6,254 nt of DNA from CAZNDN01 sp964571815 (GCA_964571815.1 CAZNDN010000194.1:1-6254); one strand, 5' to 3'; counted from the stretch's first letter, positions 1 to 6,254 are shown. Program-made: numbers and translations. The notes: generated by a model from the sequence alone, not told the origin.

Positions 1-129
1 ATGCGAGGCAACAGTAGTCTCTGTCCATGCAAATAGTCGAGGCAGCCTATGCCTTCTGTCAACCCAGCCGCCTCGGAAGGCCAATTTTGGGACAGACTCT
101 CCCTATCGCATCAAGATGGAAGGGATCAC
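1..129. other. Downstream flank of the ATPase gene; no complete gene seen
   Basis: After the ATPase stop codon the minus strand has no frame that stays open for more than a few codons until an ATG at position 28. That ATG runs off the window edge and encodes MDRDYCCLA. It has no recognisable Shine-Dalgarno sequence, so it is only a possible start of a following gene. A perfect TTGACA hexamer lies on the minus strand at 62-57, but no convincing -10 element sits 16-18 bases downstream, so it is not called a promoter. Short inverted repeats exist here (GGGA/TCCC near 90-106), but none is followed by a T-run, so no terminator is claimed. Confidence 0.4.
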
Positions 130-912
130 TCACACGTCGCAGGGGTTATCCCCCGCCCCCGCCGCCGGCACGGCAACGATATGTCCGTTATGCCGCAGCA
201 GTTCGACCTCCACGCCGTACACGTCCGACAAAACCGGGGCGGTAATTGTGTCCTGCGTAGCGTGCGCGGCGACACCACCGTTTTTGAGCAGCAGAAACTG
301 GTCGGCAAATCTGAAGGCAAGGTTCACATTGTGCATGGTCATGACGACCGCCATGGAATGCTGCGTAATGATGCGGCGAACGAGGCCGAGGATGTCCAGT
401 TGGTTTTTCAGGTCGAGGCTGCTCGTCGGTTCATCCAGCAGGAATATCAGCGGTTCCTGCACGAAGGCGCGGGCGATGCAGACTTTCTGCAGTTCGCCGC
501 CGCTCAGCCGATTGACATGGCGCATGGCAAGGTGTTCCAGCCCGAGCCGGTGGAGGGCGGCATGGACTTTGGCAACGTCGTCGCGGCGGCTTGTGAGGCC
601 GATATGGGGTTTGCGTCCCAGCAGCACGGCGTCAAACACGCTCATCGCTCCCGCGCCATGCTGCTGGGCCACATAGCCGATCTTTTGTGCCGTTTCGCGT
701 GCATGCATACGCATCACATCGACGCCTTCCACGGTTACGACGCCTTCATTCGGTTTCAGTATCGAGTTTATGCACCGCAGCAGGGTGGTTTTTCCCGCAC
801 CGTTCGGACCGAGAATTGCCAGCATCTTCCCTCGCCCCAGCTCAAAACCGACATCGTGAAGAACAAGAGTGCCCGCGCGGTACGCAACCGACAGGTTCTT
901 GACCGAAAGCAT
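130..912 (-). CDS. ABC transporter ATP-binding protein (FecE/BtuD-type, metal-chelate or cobalamin importer)
   Basis: This 260-residue protein is the cytoplasmic motor of a type II ABC importer; it hydrolyses ATP to drive uptake through the permease encoded just upstream. All nucleotide-binding motifs are intact: Walker A GPNGAGKTT at 35-43, Q-loop VAQQ at 81-84, signature LSGGE at 136-140, Walker B FLLDEP at 157-162 with D-loop SSLD, and the switch histidine at 194 in MTMHN. The length is normal for the FecE/BtuD/FhuC family. The ATG at 912 was chosen because GGGAGG lies 8 bases upstream and the homology starts at MLSVKNLSVAY. A longer in-frame version would extend deep into the permease gene in another frame and lacks homology. 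The start overlaps the permease stop by one base (TAATG), which implies translational coupling. The substrate cannot be read from the ATPase. Confidence 0.96.
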   Translation of the reverse strand: MLSVKNLSVAYRAGTLVLHDVGFELGRGKMLAILGPNGAGKTTLLRCINSILKPNEGVVTVEGVDVMRMHARETAQKIGYVAQQHGAGAMSVFDAVLLGRKPHIGLTSRRDDVAKVHAALHRLGLEHLAMRHVNRLSGGELQKVCIARAFVQEPLIFLLDEPTSSLDLKNQLDILGLVRRIITQHSMAVVMTMHNVNLAFRFADQFLLLKNGGVAAHATQDTITAPVLSDVYGVEVELLRHNGHIVAVPAAGAGDNPCDV

Positions 913-1985
913 TATCGAACCCTCCCGGCAAGCAGCAGATACAAAAACAAGGGGGCGCCCAGAAACGACGTCAACACGGCAACCGGCAGCACATGCGGCG
1001 CCAGAATAAGACGTGCGGCGGTATCGGAGGCCATCAGCAGGGCCGCCCCGCACAGGCATGAGGCAGGGACGACAAAGCGATTGTCGTCGCCGATTATTTT
1101 TCGCACGGCATGGGGGCAAATAAGCCCCACAAAGCCGATGACGCCAAGAAAAGAGACAATCACGGCGGTCATCAGCGATGCAACGACCATGCCCGAGAGG
1201 CGGACCCGTTCGACGCTCACCCCGAGCCCTTTCGCGGTTTCATCGCCGGCTTCGACGGCGTTGTAGTTCCATCGGTTGACAATAAAAAAAACGATACCGG
1301 GTGCGACAACCGCTCCCATGATCCAGACTTCCCGCCAGCCCGCCCTGCCGACATCGCCGAATGACCAGAACACAATCGCGGCCAGTTGCACATCGTCGGC
1401 AAAATACTGCAGAAACATCGTTGCGGCGGAAAACAGCGAGCCGAGCGCAACGCCGCACAACACCATGACTTCCGGCGTCGCTGCGTACAAACGCGCGATA
1501 ACGGTGATTATCAGGGCGCACACAATACAGGCCACAAACGCAAGCGTGACGGTCATGAACGAATGGGTAATCGTTATGGAGCCGACCTGGGTTGATTGCA
1601 TGATACCCGCCCCGGCGATAATGACGGAAAACGCGGCGCCAAACGCCCCGGCCTGCGAAACGCCGAGGGTGAAGGGGGAGCCGAGGGGGTTGCGCAGAAT
1701 GGACTGCATTGCCGCTCCGGCCGCCGCCAGACCGGCGCCGGCAATGGCAGCAGCGAGTGCTTGCGGCAGGCGTATACCCAGGACAATGGTGGAGAATACC
1801 GGATCAGCGTTTGCCCTCAAAAGCGTCCGCATTACGGCACGGGGCGGGACATACACGGGGCCGAGCGAAATTGCGGCAACAAAGAGTCCCGCGCACGCAA
1901 CGAGCAGACCCAGAAGGACGTATCTTTTTTTTCTGATATAATTCGTGTAAACAGGCGATGCACGTTCATACGCTAAATGAGACAC
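912..1985 (-). CDS. ABC transporter permease, FecCD/BtuC family
   Basis: This 357-residue polytopic inner-membrane protein forms, as a homodimer, the translocation channel for the ligand delivered by the binding protein. The first membrane helix is at about 22-42. Family motifs follow: RLPQ at 72-75, QSILRNPLG at 94-102, and the conserved GVIGFVGLICPH at 281-292 ahead of the last helices and a GAPLFLYLL ending. The size fits a ten-helix family member with a somewhat long, basic cytoplasmic N-terminus. The start is GTG at 1985, six bases after the binding-protein stop, with GAGG (1993-1990) overlapping that stop codon; no ATG lies between it and the first helix. The variant WSFGDVGRAGW in the middle resembles the FecCD branch I recall from methanogens and sulfate reducers (memory, not a search). 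Two 8-base homopolymer runs lie within the gene (1925-1932 and 1284-1291), and the frame is open through both. Confidence 0.95.
   Translation of the reverse strand: MSHLAYERASPVYTNYIRKKRYVLLGLLVACAGLFVAAISLGPVYVPPRAVMRTLLRANADPVFSTIVLGIRLPQALAAAIAGAGLAAAGAAMQSILRNPLGSPFTLGVSQAGAFGAAFSVIIAGAGIMQSTQVGSITITHSFMTVTLAFVACIVCALIITVIARLYAATPEVMVLCGVALGSLFSAATMFLQYFADDVQLAAIVFWSFGDVGRAGWREVWIMGAVVAPGIVFFIVNRWNYNAVEAGDETAKGLGVSVERVRLSGMVVASLMTAVIVSFLGVIGFVGLICPHAVRKIIGDDNRFVVPASCLCGAALLMASDTAARLILAPHVLPVAVLTSFLGAPLFLYLLLAGRVR
921..926 (-). promoter_or_regulatory. Shine-Dalgarno site of the ATPase gene
   Basis: GGGAGG on the minus strand lies inside the last codons of the permease gene, 8 bases before the ATG at 912. 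It fixes the ATPase start and supports coupled translation of the pair. Confidence 0.7.
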
Positions 1986-1991
1986 GAAACC

Positions 1992-3137
1992 TCACCGGAC
2001 CATGATTCGGGAAAAGCCCATAGTGTCGAGCGTCCGGTTCATCTGCGCGAACGCCGGACCGCCATTGAAAAATGTCGCTATTTCCTCGGCTTTCTCAAAC
2101 GGTTCGATATCGGAAAAAGACTCCGGAAATACGGTCTTCCCGATAAAATAGCTGTTGGCGAGCACCACTTCTATGTTCTGGCTGTACGAATTATTGGGAA
2201 ACAGCCCGTACACCCGATTGTTTTTAAGCGCCCGCAACCCCCGCAGCGTCGGATCGGTGCGTAGCTGCTCCAGTGCATTCCCCACAGACCCGAGCCGCAA
2301 CGTGGCAATGTCGACAAATATGAATGCGGGGTCCCACACAATCAACTGCTCTTTTGCGACATTCAGGTAGGACGGGGGCGGTGCGCCACTCCCGGACGCG
2401 GCGGCATTTTCAAGGCCAAGGTATTCAAACGGCGGATAGGCGGGGTCGGTAGAGCGGATGCCGTGCGGCCCGCTCTGGCCCAGCCCGCCAAGATAACAGG
2501 TGCGCACGGAAGCACCCCGGGTTCGCTTTTGCAAGTCCTGTATGGTGTGCTCGATATACGCGATGACCTCTTCGCACCGGCCACGGGTGTCCACAACATC
2601 GGCCATCAAACGAAGGGTTGCGTATAATTCATGCCGGTCATGGTCCAGTGCCGTTGTCCGCAGAGCAATCACCGGAATACCCGTCTTTTTTTGCAGACTC
2701 TTCAGGGAATGCGTGTGTCCGGACCAAGTCTTGAAAATGATTTGCGGCTGCGGGTCCAGCGCGGCAATCAACTCGGGATTGTCCCGGCCCCTGAACTCCC
2801 CGAAAATCGGATACGTCGCGAATTGCGGGTTGGCTATGGCGTAGGGCCTGACGTCAATCGGCGAACCGCGCACCTCGATGCCGTCGACCGCGACGATACG
2901 CTCATGCGCGCCAAGATAGCTCAGCAGCCGCAAACAGCCGGAGCCCGAGCAAATGACCCGCTCGACAGATGCCGCAATTCTCAGCGTTCTGCCGGCCTCG
3001 TCGGTGATGCGCCGTGTTTGCGCGCACACGCCCGGTGCCGCCGTCAAAATTAATCCTTTCAGCAGGATCGATGTGAGCCGGTTTCGCAAAACAACACCGG
3101 TTTTTGACAAAGCACAGCACGGGTTTGACGCCGTCAT
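1992..3137 (-). CDS. Periplasmic substrate-binding protein of a metal-chelate/cobalamin-type ABC importer (FecB/BtuF-like)
   Basis: This 381-residue protein should bind the ligand released by the TonB-dependent receptor and deliver it to the permease. A Sec signal peptide is visible: a basic stretch at 18-20, a hydrophobic core at about 21-34 and a probable signal peptidase I site after VCA (39). There is no proper lipobox, so it is likely soluble. The mature part starts with the typical RRITDEAGR segment, then VICSGSGCLRLLSYLG near 61-74, IVAVDGIE, and a second lobe with AKEQLIVWDPAFIFVD. The overall layout is the two-lobed, helix-bridged TroA-like fold. The ATG at 3137 was chosen over the one at 3155 because GGAGG lies just before it. 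Cysteines at 63 and 68 are unusual for this fold; from memory they recur in a branch of iron-type binding proteins from anaerobes. The ligand is unknown: iron chelate, haem, cobamide and other metal complexes all remain possible. Confidence 0.92.
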   Translation of the reverse strand: MTASNPCCALSKTGVVLRNRLTSILLKGLILTAAPGVCAQTRRITDEAGRTLRIAASVERVICSGSGCLRLLSYLGAHERIVAVDGIEVRGSPIDVRPYAIANPQFATYPIFGEFRGRDNPELIAALDPQPQIIFKTWSGHTHSLKSLQKKTGIPVIALRTTALDHDRHELYATLRLMADVVDTRGRCEEVIAYIEHTIQDLQKRTRGASVRTCYLGGLGQSGPHGIRSTDPAYPPFEYLGLENAAASGSGAPPPSYLNVAKEQLIVWDPAFIFVDIATLRLGSVGNALEQLRTDPTLRGLRALKNNRVYGLFPNNSYSQNIEVVLANSYFIGKTVFPESFSDIEPFEKAEEIATFFNGGPAFAQMNRTLDTMGFSRIMVR

Positions 3138-3141
3138 TGTT

Positions 3142-3146
3142 CCTCC
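3142..3146 (-). promoter_or_regulatory. Shine-Dalgarno site of the binding-protein gene
   Basis: GGAGG on the minus strand lies 4 bases before the ATG at 3137. The alternative ATG at 3155 has no such site, so this motif decides the start. Confidence 0.75.
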
Positions 3147-3176
3147 GTTATGCACCGTGTGGTATATGGTCTGGTG

Positions 3177-3716
3177 TCACGTCTGTGCGCATGACTTCTC
3201 GAAACAGGGAATGCAGACGGACGTCCCATCCAGCTCACGCGTGCGTGTTTCCATGACGGATTCTCCGCATCTGTCACACGACAGCGAGGCCCTGATTTTC
3301 GCGGGCGCCGGCTCGAGTATATCGACGGTTTTTACCTCGAGGATATCCTCTGCCGGACACGAGAGGACCCATTCGGCATATGCTTTCCGGTCGTTTCTGA
3401 TGTCCTGTGGCGCTTCTTTGCCGTGAAACAACACCCGCACGCCTCTGCGGCTGTTGCGGGAGTAGAGGGTATACACCTGTTTGCCGTAATCGCGGAAAAT
3501 GAGATTTCCCTTCCCAAACGTGCAGCCGGTAAGACACTGCAGGGCGTCTACGCCGCATGCGTCGTTTTCGACGATTGCCACAAGTTCTTCATCTTCCGAG
3601 CGCAAGGATGTAAGGACCTGGAGTCCGGCCTGCGCCATGCGATACCCGATTGCCAGACCGGGACACGCATGGCCGTGAAAATTTACGATTTCAGGATATT
3701 TCACTGCCGGCTCCAT
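3177..3716 (-). CDS. FmdE-family protein with C-terminal zinc ribbon
   Basis: This is a 179-residue protein of the FmdE family, named after a gene in the molybdenum formylmethanofuran dehydrogenase operon of methanogens; the biochemical role is not settled. The family motif HGHACPG is at 14-20 and its His/Cys residues probably bind a metal. A second block, ENDACGVDALQ (50-60) followed by TGCTFGKGN (63-71), is also typical. A CxxC pair at 147/150 and another at 168/171 form a four-cysteine zinc ribbon, as in many FmdE homologues. There is no signal peptide or membrane segment, so it should act in the cytoplasm. It lies 27 bases after the receptor gene and 39 before the binding-protein gene, so it belongs to the uptake operon. 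The ATG at 3716 lacks a clear ribosome site; GTG at 3704 (codon 5) is preceded by GGAG at a spacing of 6 and may be the true start. A metal-acceptor or complex-processing role is inference. Confidence 0.9.
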   Translation of the reverse strand: MEPAVKYPEIVNFHGHACPGLAIGYRMAQAGLQVLTSLRSEDEELVAIVENDACGVDALQCLTGCTFGKGNLIFRDYGKQVYTLYSRNSRRGVRVLFHGKEAPQDIRNDRKAYAEWVLSCPAEDILEVKTVDILEPAPAKIRASLSCDRCGESVMETRTRELDGTSVCIPCFEKSCAQT

Positions 3717-3743
3717 TTCTGTTTGTACATAAAAAGTGTGCTT

Positions 3744-5813
3744 CTAAAATGCAATTTTTGCGCCGCCATTCAGTATCACCCCGGGCGCAAGCGTATTGCC
3801 CTTTGATGGTGACAGAAAAACCGGATACTGGTTGTCGAGGATGTTCTCTACATTCACAAACACCGTGAGCATATCGAAGAACCGCCGGGAAACCGATGCG
3901 TCCAGTGTGTAGTAGTTGTCTTTGTCCAGCGTATTCTCATTGTCGAAGAATATCGTCGCGTATGCGTTGAGCATCAGCGAGGCATTAATGATGCGTGGGT
4001 TGCGATAATCGATACCCGCATGTCCGCTGTGCCGCGGATTGTTGGGCAGATAATTGCCCTCGAGGGACTCGTTTTCCCGGTCTTTTGCTACTTTGGAAAT
4101 CGTGTACGTGTAATTGCCGCTCAGGCGCAGATAGTCCCGCAGCGAGTAGTGCGTTTCGAATTCCATACCGTGAATGTTCACTTCGCTGATATTGTCCAGG
4201 ATATACTCATAGCGTGTTTTGGTGCCGCCGGAAAAGGGGTACGTGCCGGTAAGACGGTCGCCGATATAGTCCCGCGCAAAAGACTGATAAAACGTTGCTT
4301 TCAACAGCAACTTTTCAACAAAAATACGCTCCGCCCCGATGTCCCACGAAAGGATCGACTCCGGCTTCAGATCCGGACTCGCGTTGCGGTAATATTTCCC
4401 GCCCTGGCGGACGTGGACCTTGTACAGTTCAAAAAGACTCGGCGCCCGAAAGCCGGTGCCCACTGATGCGCGGACAGTGCTTTTGTCGTCCGGATGCCAG
4501 GTGATGCCCGCCGTTGGCGAAACGCTGCCGGCCCTGGTATCATCATACGTACTGTCGTACGGCGGCTTGCCGGCGCTTGCCTGCGTGTCCCAATTCCTGC
4601 CTCCGGATGTGAGAATTCGGTCGTATCGGAGACCAAGGTTGAGCAGCAGCCGCTCATTCATCATATGCACATCAAAAAGACAAAAGGGTGAAATCGTCTG
4701 CTGGTCGCCTTGTGCACCGGCGTTACGCTCGCCGGCCGCGTAATCCACGTCATAATCGAGGTGCGCGAATTTGTATGCGCCTCCAACCACAATGCGCACC
4801 GGTTCCCATCGTGTAATTGTTCCCTGGATGTCGGCCCCGGTATTGAACGTTCCCCTGAACTGCTCTTCACGATTCAGCGTGGCGAAATTATCGGACGCAT
4901 TGTCCTGAAACGCCGTCTTATTCGCCCGGTTCAGGTAGCCGATGCCCCGGAATCTGCTTTTGTCAAAATTATGCGCATAGGTGAGCGCATACTGGTCAAG
5001 TTGCAGGTCCTGGTGGAAATGCTCGCGCCCCTGTCCGGCATCCTGCCGAAAGTACAGCGCCGACACCTCAAGCCGGGACCGGGGGGTAAAATCATACAGC
5101 ATGCTCCCGAAGAGCTGTCCCTTTTTGCGGTAGCGCTTTATTTCGTGATCGGCGGGATCTTCCACCATATAGAAGCCGTCGGTCTGTTCGTAGCCGCCCG
5201 TGGCCGTGAATCCGAAGTTTTCTCTTTTCTGGGAGTGCCGTGCGCCGCCATTAAATGTGGCCGCGTTGCCGCCCCTTACCTGCACGGCACTTTCGCGCCC
5301 TTCGGTTGGCCGTTTGGTAACGATATTGATGACGCCCCCCAACCCTTCCGATCCATAGAGGGCGGAACTCGGCCCGCGCAGGATTTCTATTCGTTCAATA
5401 GCGCTTTTTGGTATGTGGCCCCAGCCGACCCAGGCTATTGCGTTATTGAAATTGTCGTTCTGGGGTACACCATCCACAAGAAACAGTACCTTGTTCTTGC
5501 CGACGCCGCGGATGTCCAGGGGGCTGACAATGCCGTTGGTGTGCAAGGCGGAATGCCTGAAGTTGTGCAGGCCCGGCGTCGTGCGGACAATGTCTTCGAC
5601 GTTGTCATACGGTGACGCCATGATGTCCGCGCTGGAAAGCACGCTGACACTCTGTGACAGATTTTTTACCGGCGTCACGGTTCGGCGCGCGTTGACAACG
5701 ATGGTGTCGAGTTCCACGAACCCCGTTGTTTCGGATGAGCCGTGTGCCAGCAGCGTGCCGAACAGTGTTACAACAGTCATGGACCGGGTTTTTGCCAAAA
5801 AAGCGCAAAACAT
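3744..5813 (-). CDS. TonB-dependent outer-membrane receptor
   Basis: This 689-residue protein is a gated outer-membrane channel that takes up scarce large ligands using energy from TonB-ExbBD. A signal peptide covers about residues 1-27. A TonB-box-like LDTIVVN is at 35-41. The plug domain spans about 45-167 and includes LDIRG (99-103), VLFLVDGVPQND (109-120) and the highly conserved IEILRGPSSALYGS (142-155) leading to GGVINIVTK. A 22-strand-type barrel follows, with FRAPSLFELY in its middle and a C-terminal strand ending in Phe, the outer-membrane assembly signal. The length is typical of BtuB/CirA/FepA relatives. The ATG at 5813 was chosen because AAGGAG lies 6 bases upstream and the signal peptide starts there; the frame stays open upstream to 5981, but that part overlaps the leader and lacks homology. 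It is the first gene of the uptake operon. The ligand is not evident. Confidence 0.95.
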   Translation of the reverse strand: MFCAFLAKTRSMTVVTLFGTLLAHGSSETTGFVELDTIVVNARRTVTPVKNLSQSVSVLSSADIMASPYDNVEDIVRTTPGLHNFRHSALHTNGIVSPLDIRGVGKNKVLFLVDGVPQNDNFNNAIAWVGWGHIPKSAIERIEILRGPSSALYGSEGLGGVINIVTKRPTEGRESAVQVRGGNAATFNGGARHSQKRENFGFTATGGYEQTDGFYMVEDPADHEIKRYRKKGQLFGSMLYDFTPRSRLEVSALYFRQDAGQGREHFHQDLQLDQYALTYAHNFDKSRFRGIGYLNRANKTAFQDNASDNFATLNREEQFRGTFNTGADIQGTITRWEPVRIVVGGAYKFAHLDYDVDYAAGERNAGAQGDQQTISPFCLFDVHMMNERLLLNLGLRYDRILTSGGRNWDTQASAGKPPYDSTYDDTRAGSVSPTAGITWHPDDKSTVRASVGTGFRAPSLFELYKVHVRQGGKYYRNASPDLKPESILSWDIGAERIFVEKLLLKATFYQSFARDYIGDRLTGTYPFSGGTKTRYEYILDNISEVNIHGMEFETHYSLRDYLRLSGNYTYTISKVAKDRENESLEGNYLPNNPRHSGHAGIDYRNPRIINASLMLNAYATIFFDNENTLDKDNYYTLDASVSRRFFDMLTVFVNVENILDNQYPVFLSPSKGNTLAPGVILNGGAKIAF

Positions 5814-5817
5814 GTGC

Positions 5818-5908
5818 GTCTCCTTGAAAAATGTGTATGGGACTTCAAATGCAGTGTTACAAAATAGATAATGGTGCCACCGTTCCGCAAGGAGACACCT
5901 TTTTCGGG
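5818..5908 (-). promoter_or_regulatory. Leader with possible Shine-Dalgarno-masking structure
   Basis: In the minus-strand transcript, GUCUCCUUG (5896-5888) is perfectly complementary over 9 bases to CAAGGAGAC (5826-5818), which contains the receptor gene's Shine-Dalgarno site. Pairing would hide that site, with about 61 bases looped out. The upstream segment can instead fold locally: CCG (5908-5906) and AAGG (5902-5899) can pair with CCUU (5892-5889) and CGG (5887-5885), and the two folds exclude each other. A small palindrome, GGTGGCACC, lies in the loop (5881-5873). This resembles translational control, but no known riboswitch consensus was recognised; in particular the cobalamin riboswitch core is not present. 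It works only if transcription starts upstream of 5896. Confidence 0.35.
5820..5825 (-). promoter_or_regulatory. Shine-Dalgarno site of the receptor gene
   Basis: AAGGAG on the minus strand lies 6 bases before the ATG at 5813. It selects this start over the longer in-frame possibility and is the 3' partner of the complementary segment at 5896-5888. Confidence 0.8.
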
Positions 5909-5956
5909 ATGACGAAGTGGCGGGAAGCTCATATTGCAAAGCATCGCTTGCGGCGC

Positions 5957-6079
5957 ATCGGACGGCTCGTTTACTCCGCATACCGGTCCGAGGCAGTCAA
6001 TGACGTGGGTGTTGGGCAGATTGTGCGCACCGGTTATGACCGCCTCGCCCGGCCAGTTGGGCGCGGGCGTGCGGGAATC
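5957..6079 (-). pseudogene. Macrodomain (ADP-ribose-binding) gene fragment
   Basis: On the minus strand a frame starting within the stop codon of the upstream outer-membrane gene encodes PNWPGEAVITGAHNLPN followed by THVIDCLGPVCGVNEPSD. This matches, from memory of the family, the central strand region of macrodomain proteins (pattern GEAxITGAHNLPNxHVIHCLGPVYGxDEPSD). The fragment has no start codon. The N-terminal half with the GDIT and NAAN motifs is absent, since the upstream DNA codes for another protein. After residue D of EPSD the similarity fades; FPPLRHPEKG (to about 5897) could be a shrunken remnant of the FPAIS...YP segment. The frame then stays open, by chance, into the receptor gene. 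The CLGP tract is well preserved, so the decay or rearrangement may be recent. It is too short to make a working macrodomain. Confidence 0.6.
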
Positions 6080-6254
6080 AGAATTTCACGGCCGCGCTTG
6101 CGGAAAAGCTTATGTTCTCCGTCACCCGGCTGTCAAGGACCGGATAGCTGCGGTACTGATAATCGGCGAACCGGTGTAGCGAAAGGGCGGGATGGGGCAT
6201 GATGGCGATATCGCCGCCGCCAATAAACGAACGGCTGTCCCCGCTGAAGTCCGA
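6078..6254 (-). CDS. C-terminal end of an outer-membrane beta-barrel protein (partial)
   Basis: The frame is open from the window edge to a TGA at 6080-6078 and gives the last 58 residues of a protein. The end, NISFSASAAVKF, shows the classic C-terminal outer-membrane signature: Phe at the last position with hydrophobic or small residues at -3, -5, -7, -9 and -11. The preceding part (IAIMPHPALSLHRFADYQYRSYPV) has alternating, aromatic-rich character, as in transmembrane strands separated by short turns. The family (TonB-dependent receptor, porin or other barrel) cannot be decided from this piece. It is read in the same direction as the uptake operon and ends 264 bases before the receptor start, so the operon could be transcribed partly by read-through from it. 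Confidence 0.7.
   Translation of the reverse strand, partial: SDFSGDSRSFIGGGDIAIMPHPALSLHRFADYQYRSYPVLDSRVTENISFSASAAVKF

Noticed and set aside
49..1266. A 405-codon open frame on the plus strand
   Set aside because: It lies opposite the ATPase and permease genes, and its translation has no recognisable domain. It is low in plausible protein composition and is best explained as a mirror of GC-biased codon use on the minus strand.
4710..5615. A 301-codon open frame on the plus strand opposite the receptor gene
   Set aside because: It is antisense to a clearly conserved TonB-dependent receptor, has no family resemblance, and has no visible ribosome site.
5860..5880. Fur-box-like ATTATCTATTTTGTAA on the minus strand
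   Set aside because: Only one half-site (ATTATC) resembles the Fur consensus, and the other half does not form the required inverted repeat.
5861..5890. Possible sigma-70 promoter for the receptor gene (TTGCGG, 18 bases, TATTTT on the minus strand)
   Set aside because: Only three and four of six bases match the consensus hexamers, which is too weak to call. If real, it would exclude the anti-Shine-Dalgarno segment from the transcript.
5814..5981. A 56-residue N-terminal extension of the receptor
   Set aside because: The frame is open, but the extension overlaps the macrodomain remnant and leader, has no signal-peptide character at its start, and lacks a ribosome site. The ATG at 5813 has AAGGAG and begins a signal peptide.
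5814..6077. Cobalamin riboswitch in the leader
   Set aside because: GCCACT and a few similar short words occur on the minus strand, but the ordered conserved blocks of the cobalamin aptamer, including the downstream B12-box sequence, are not present. Much of the region is explained by the macrodomain remnant.
5831..6202. A 123-codon plus-strand frame across the leader and upstream gene end
   Set aside because: It lies opposite the outer-membrane gene end and the macrodomain remnant, both supported by recognisable protein features. It has no ribosome site or recognisable domain of its own.

Overview
The window holds most of a minus-strand nutrient-uptake locus from a diderm (outer-membrane-bearing) bacterium. 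In transcription order, right to left, it contains: the last 58 codons of an outer-membrane beta-barrel gene (6254-6078); a short leader region that carries a decayed macrodomain gene fragment (about 6079-5957); a TonB-dependent outer-membrane receptor (5813-3744); an FmdE-family metal-binding protein with a C-terminal zinc ribbon (3716-3177); a periplasmic substrate-binding protein (3137-1992); a BtuC/FecD-type permease (1985-912); and its ABC ATPase (912-130). The last 129 bases hold no complete gene. No RNA genes, CRISPR array or insertion sequence are visible, and no terminator was seen.

The five complete genes look like one operon. Gaps are 27, 39 and 6 bases, and the permease and ATPase overlap by one base (TAATG). 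Together they form a complete path from outside to cytoplasm: the TonB-energised receptor crosses the outer membrane, the binding protein picks up the ligand in the periplasm, and the permease and ATPase pump it across the inner membrane. No TonB, ExbB or ExbD gene lies in the window. The families point to an iron chelate, haem, cobalamin or another metal complex. The sequence does not decide which. The FmdE-like protein between receptor and binding protein is the unusual member and suggests cytoplasmic handling of the imported metal or complex.

Two things in the leader merit attention. A 9-base segment is perfectly complementary to the ribosome binding site of the receptor gene, so the site could be masked in the mRNA. 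Just upstream, starting at the stop codon of the previous gene, is a start-less, truncated macrodomain (ADP-ribose-binding) reading frame.

The organism cannot be named from this. The moderately high G+C by eye, the clear Shine-Dalgarno sites, the outer-membrane proteins and the FmdE-linked transporter fit an anaerobic diderm such as a desulfobacterial, chlorobial or similar lineage. This is inference only.
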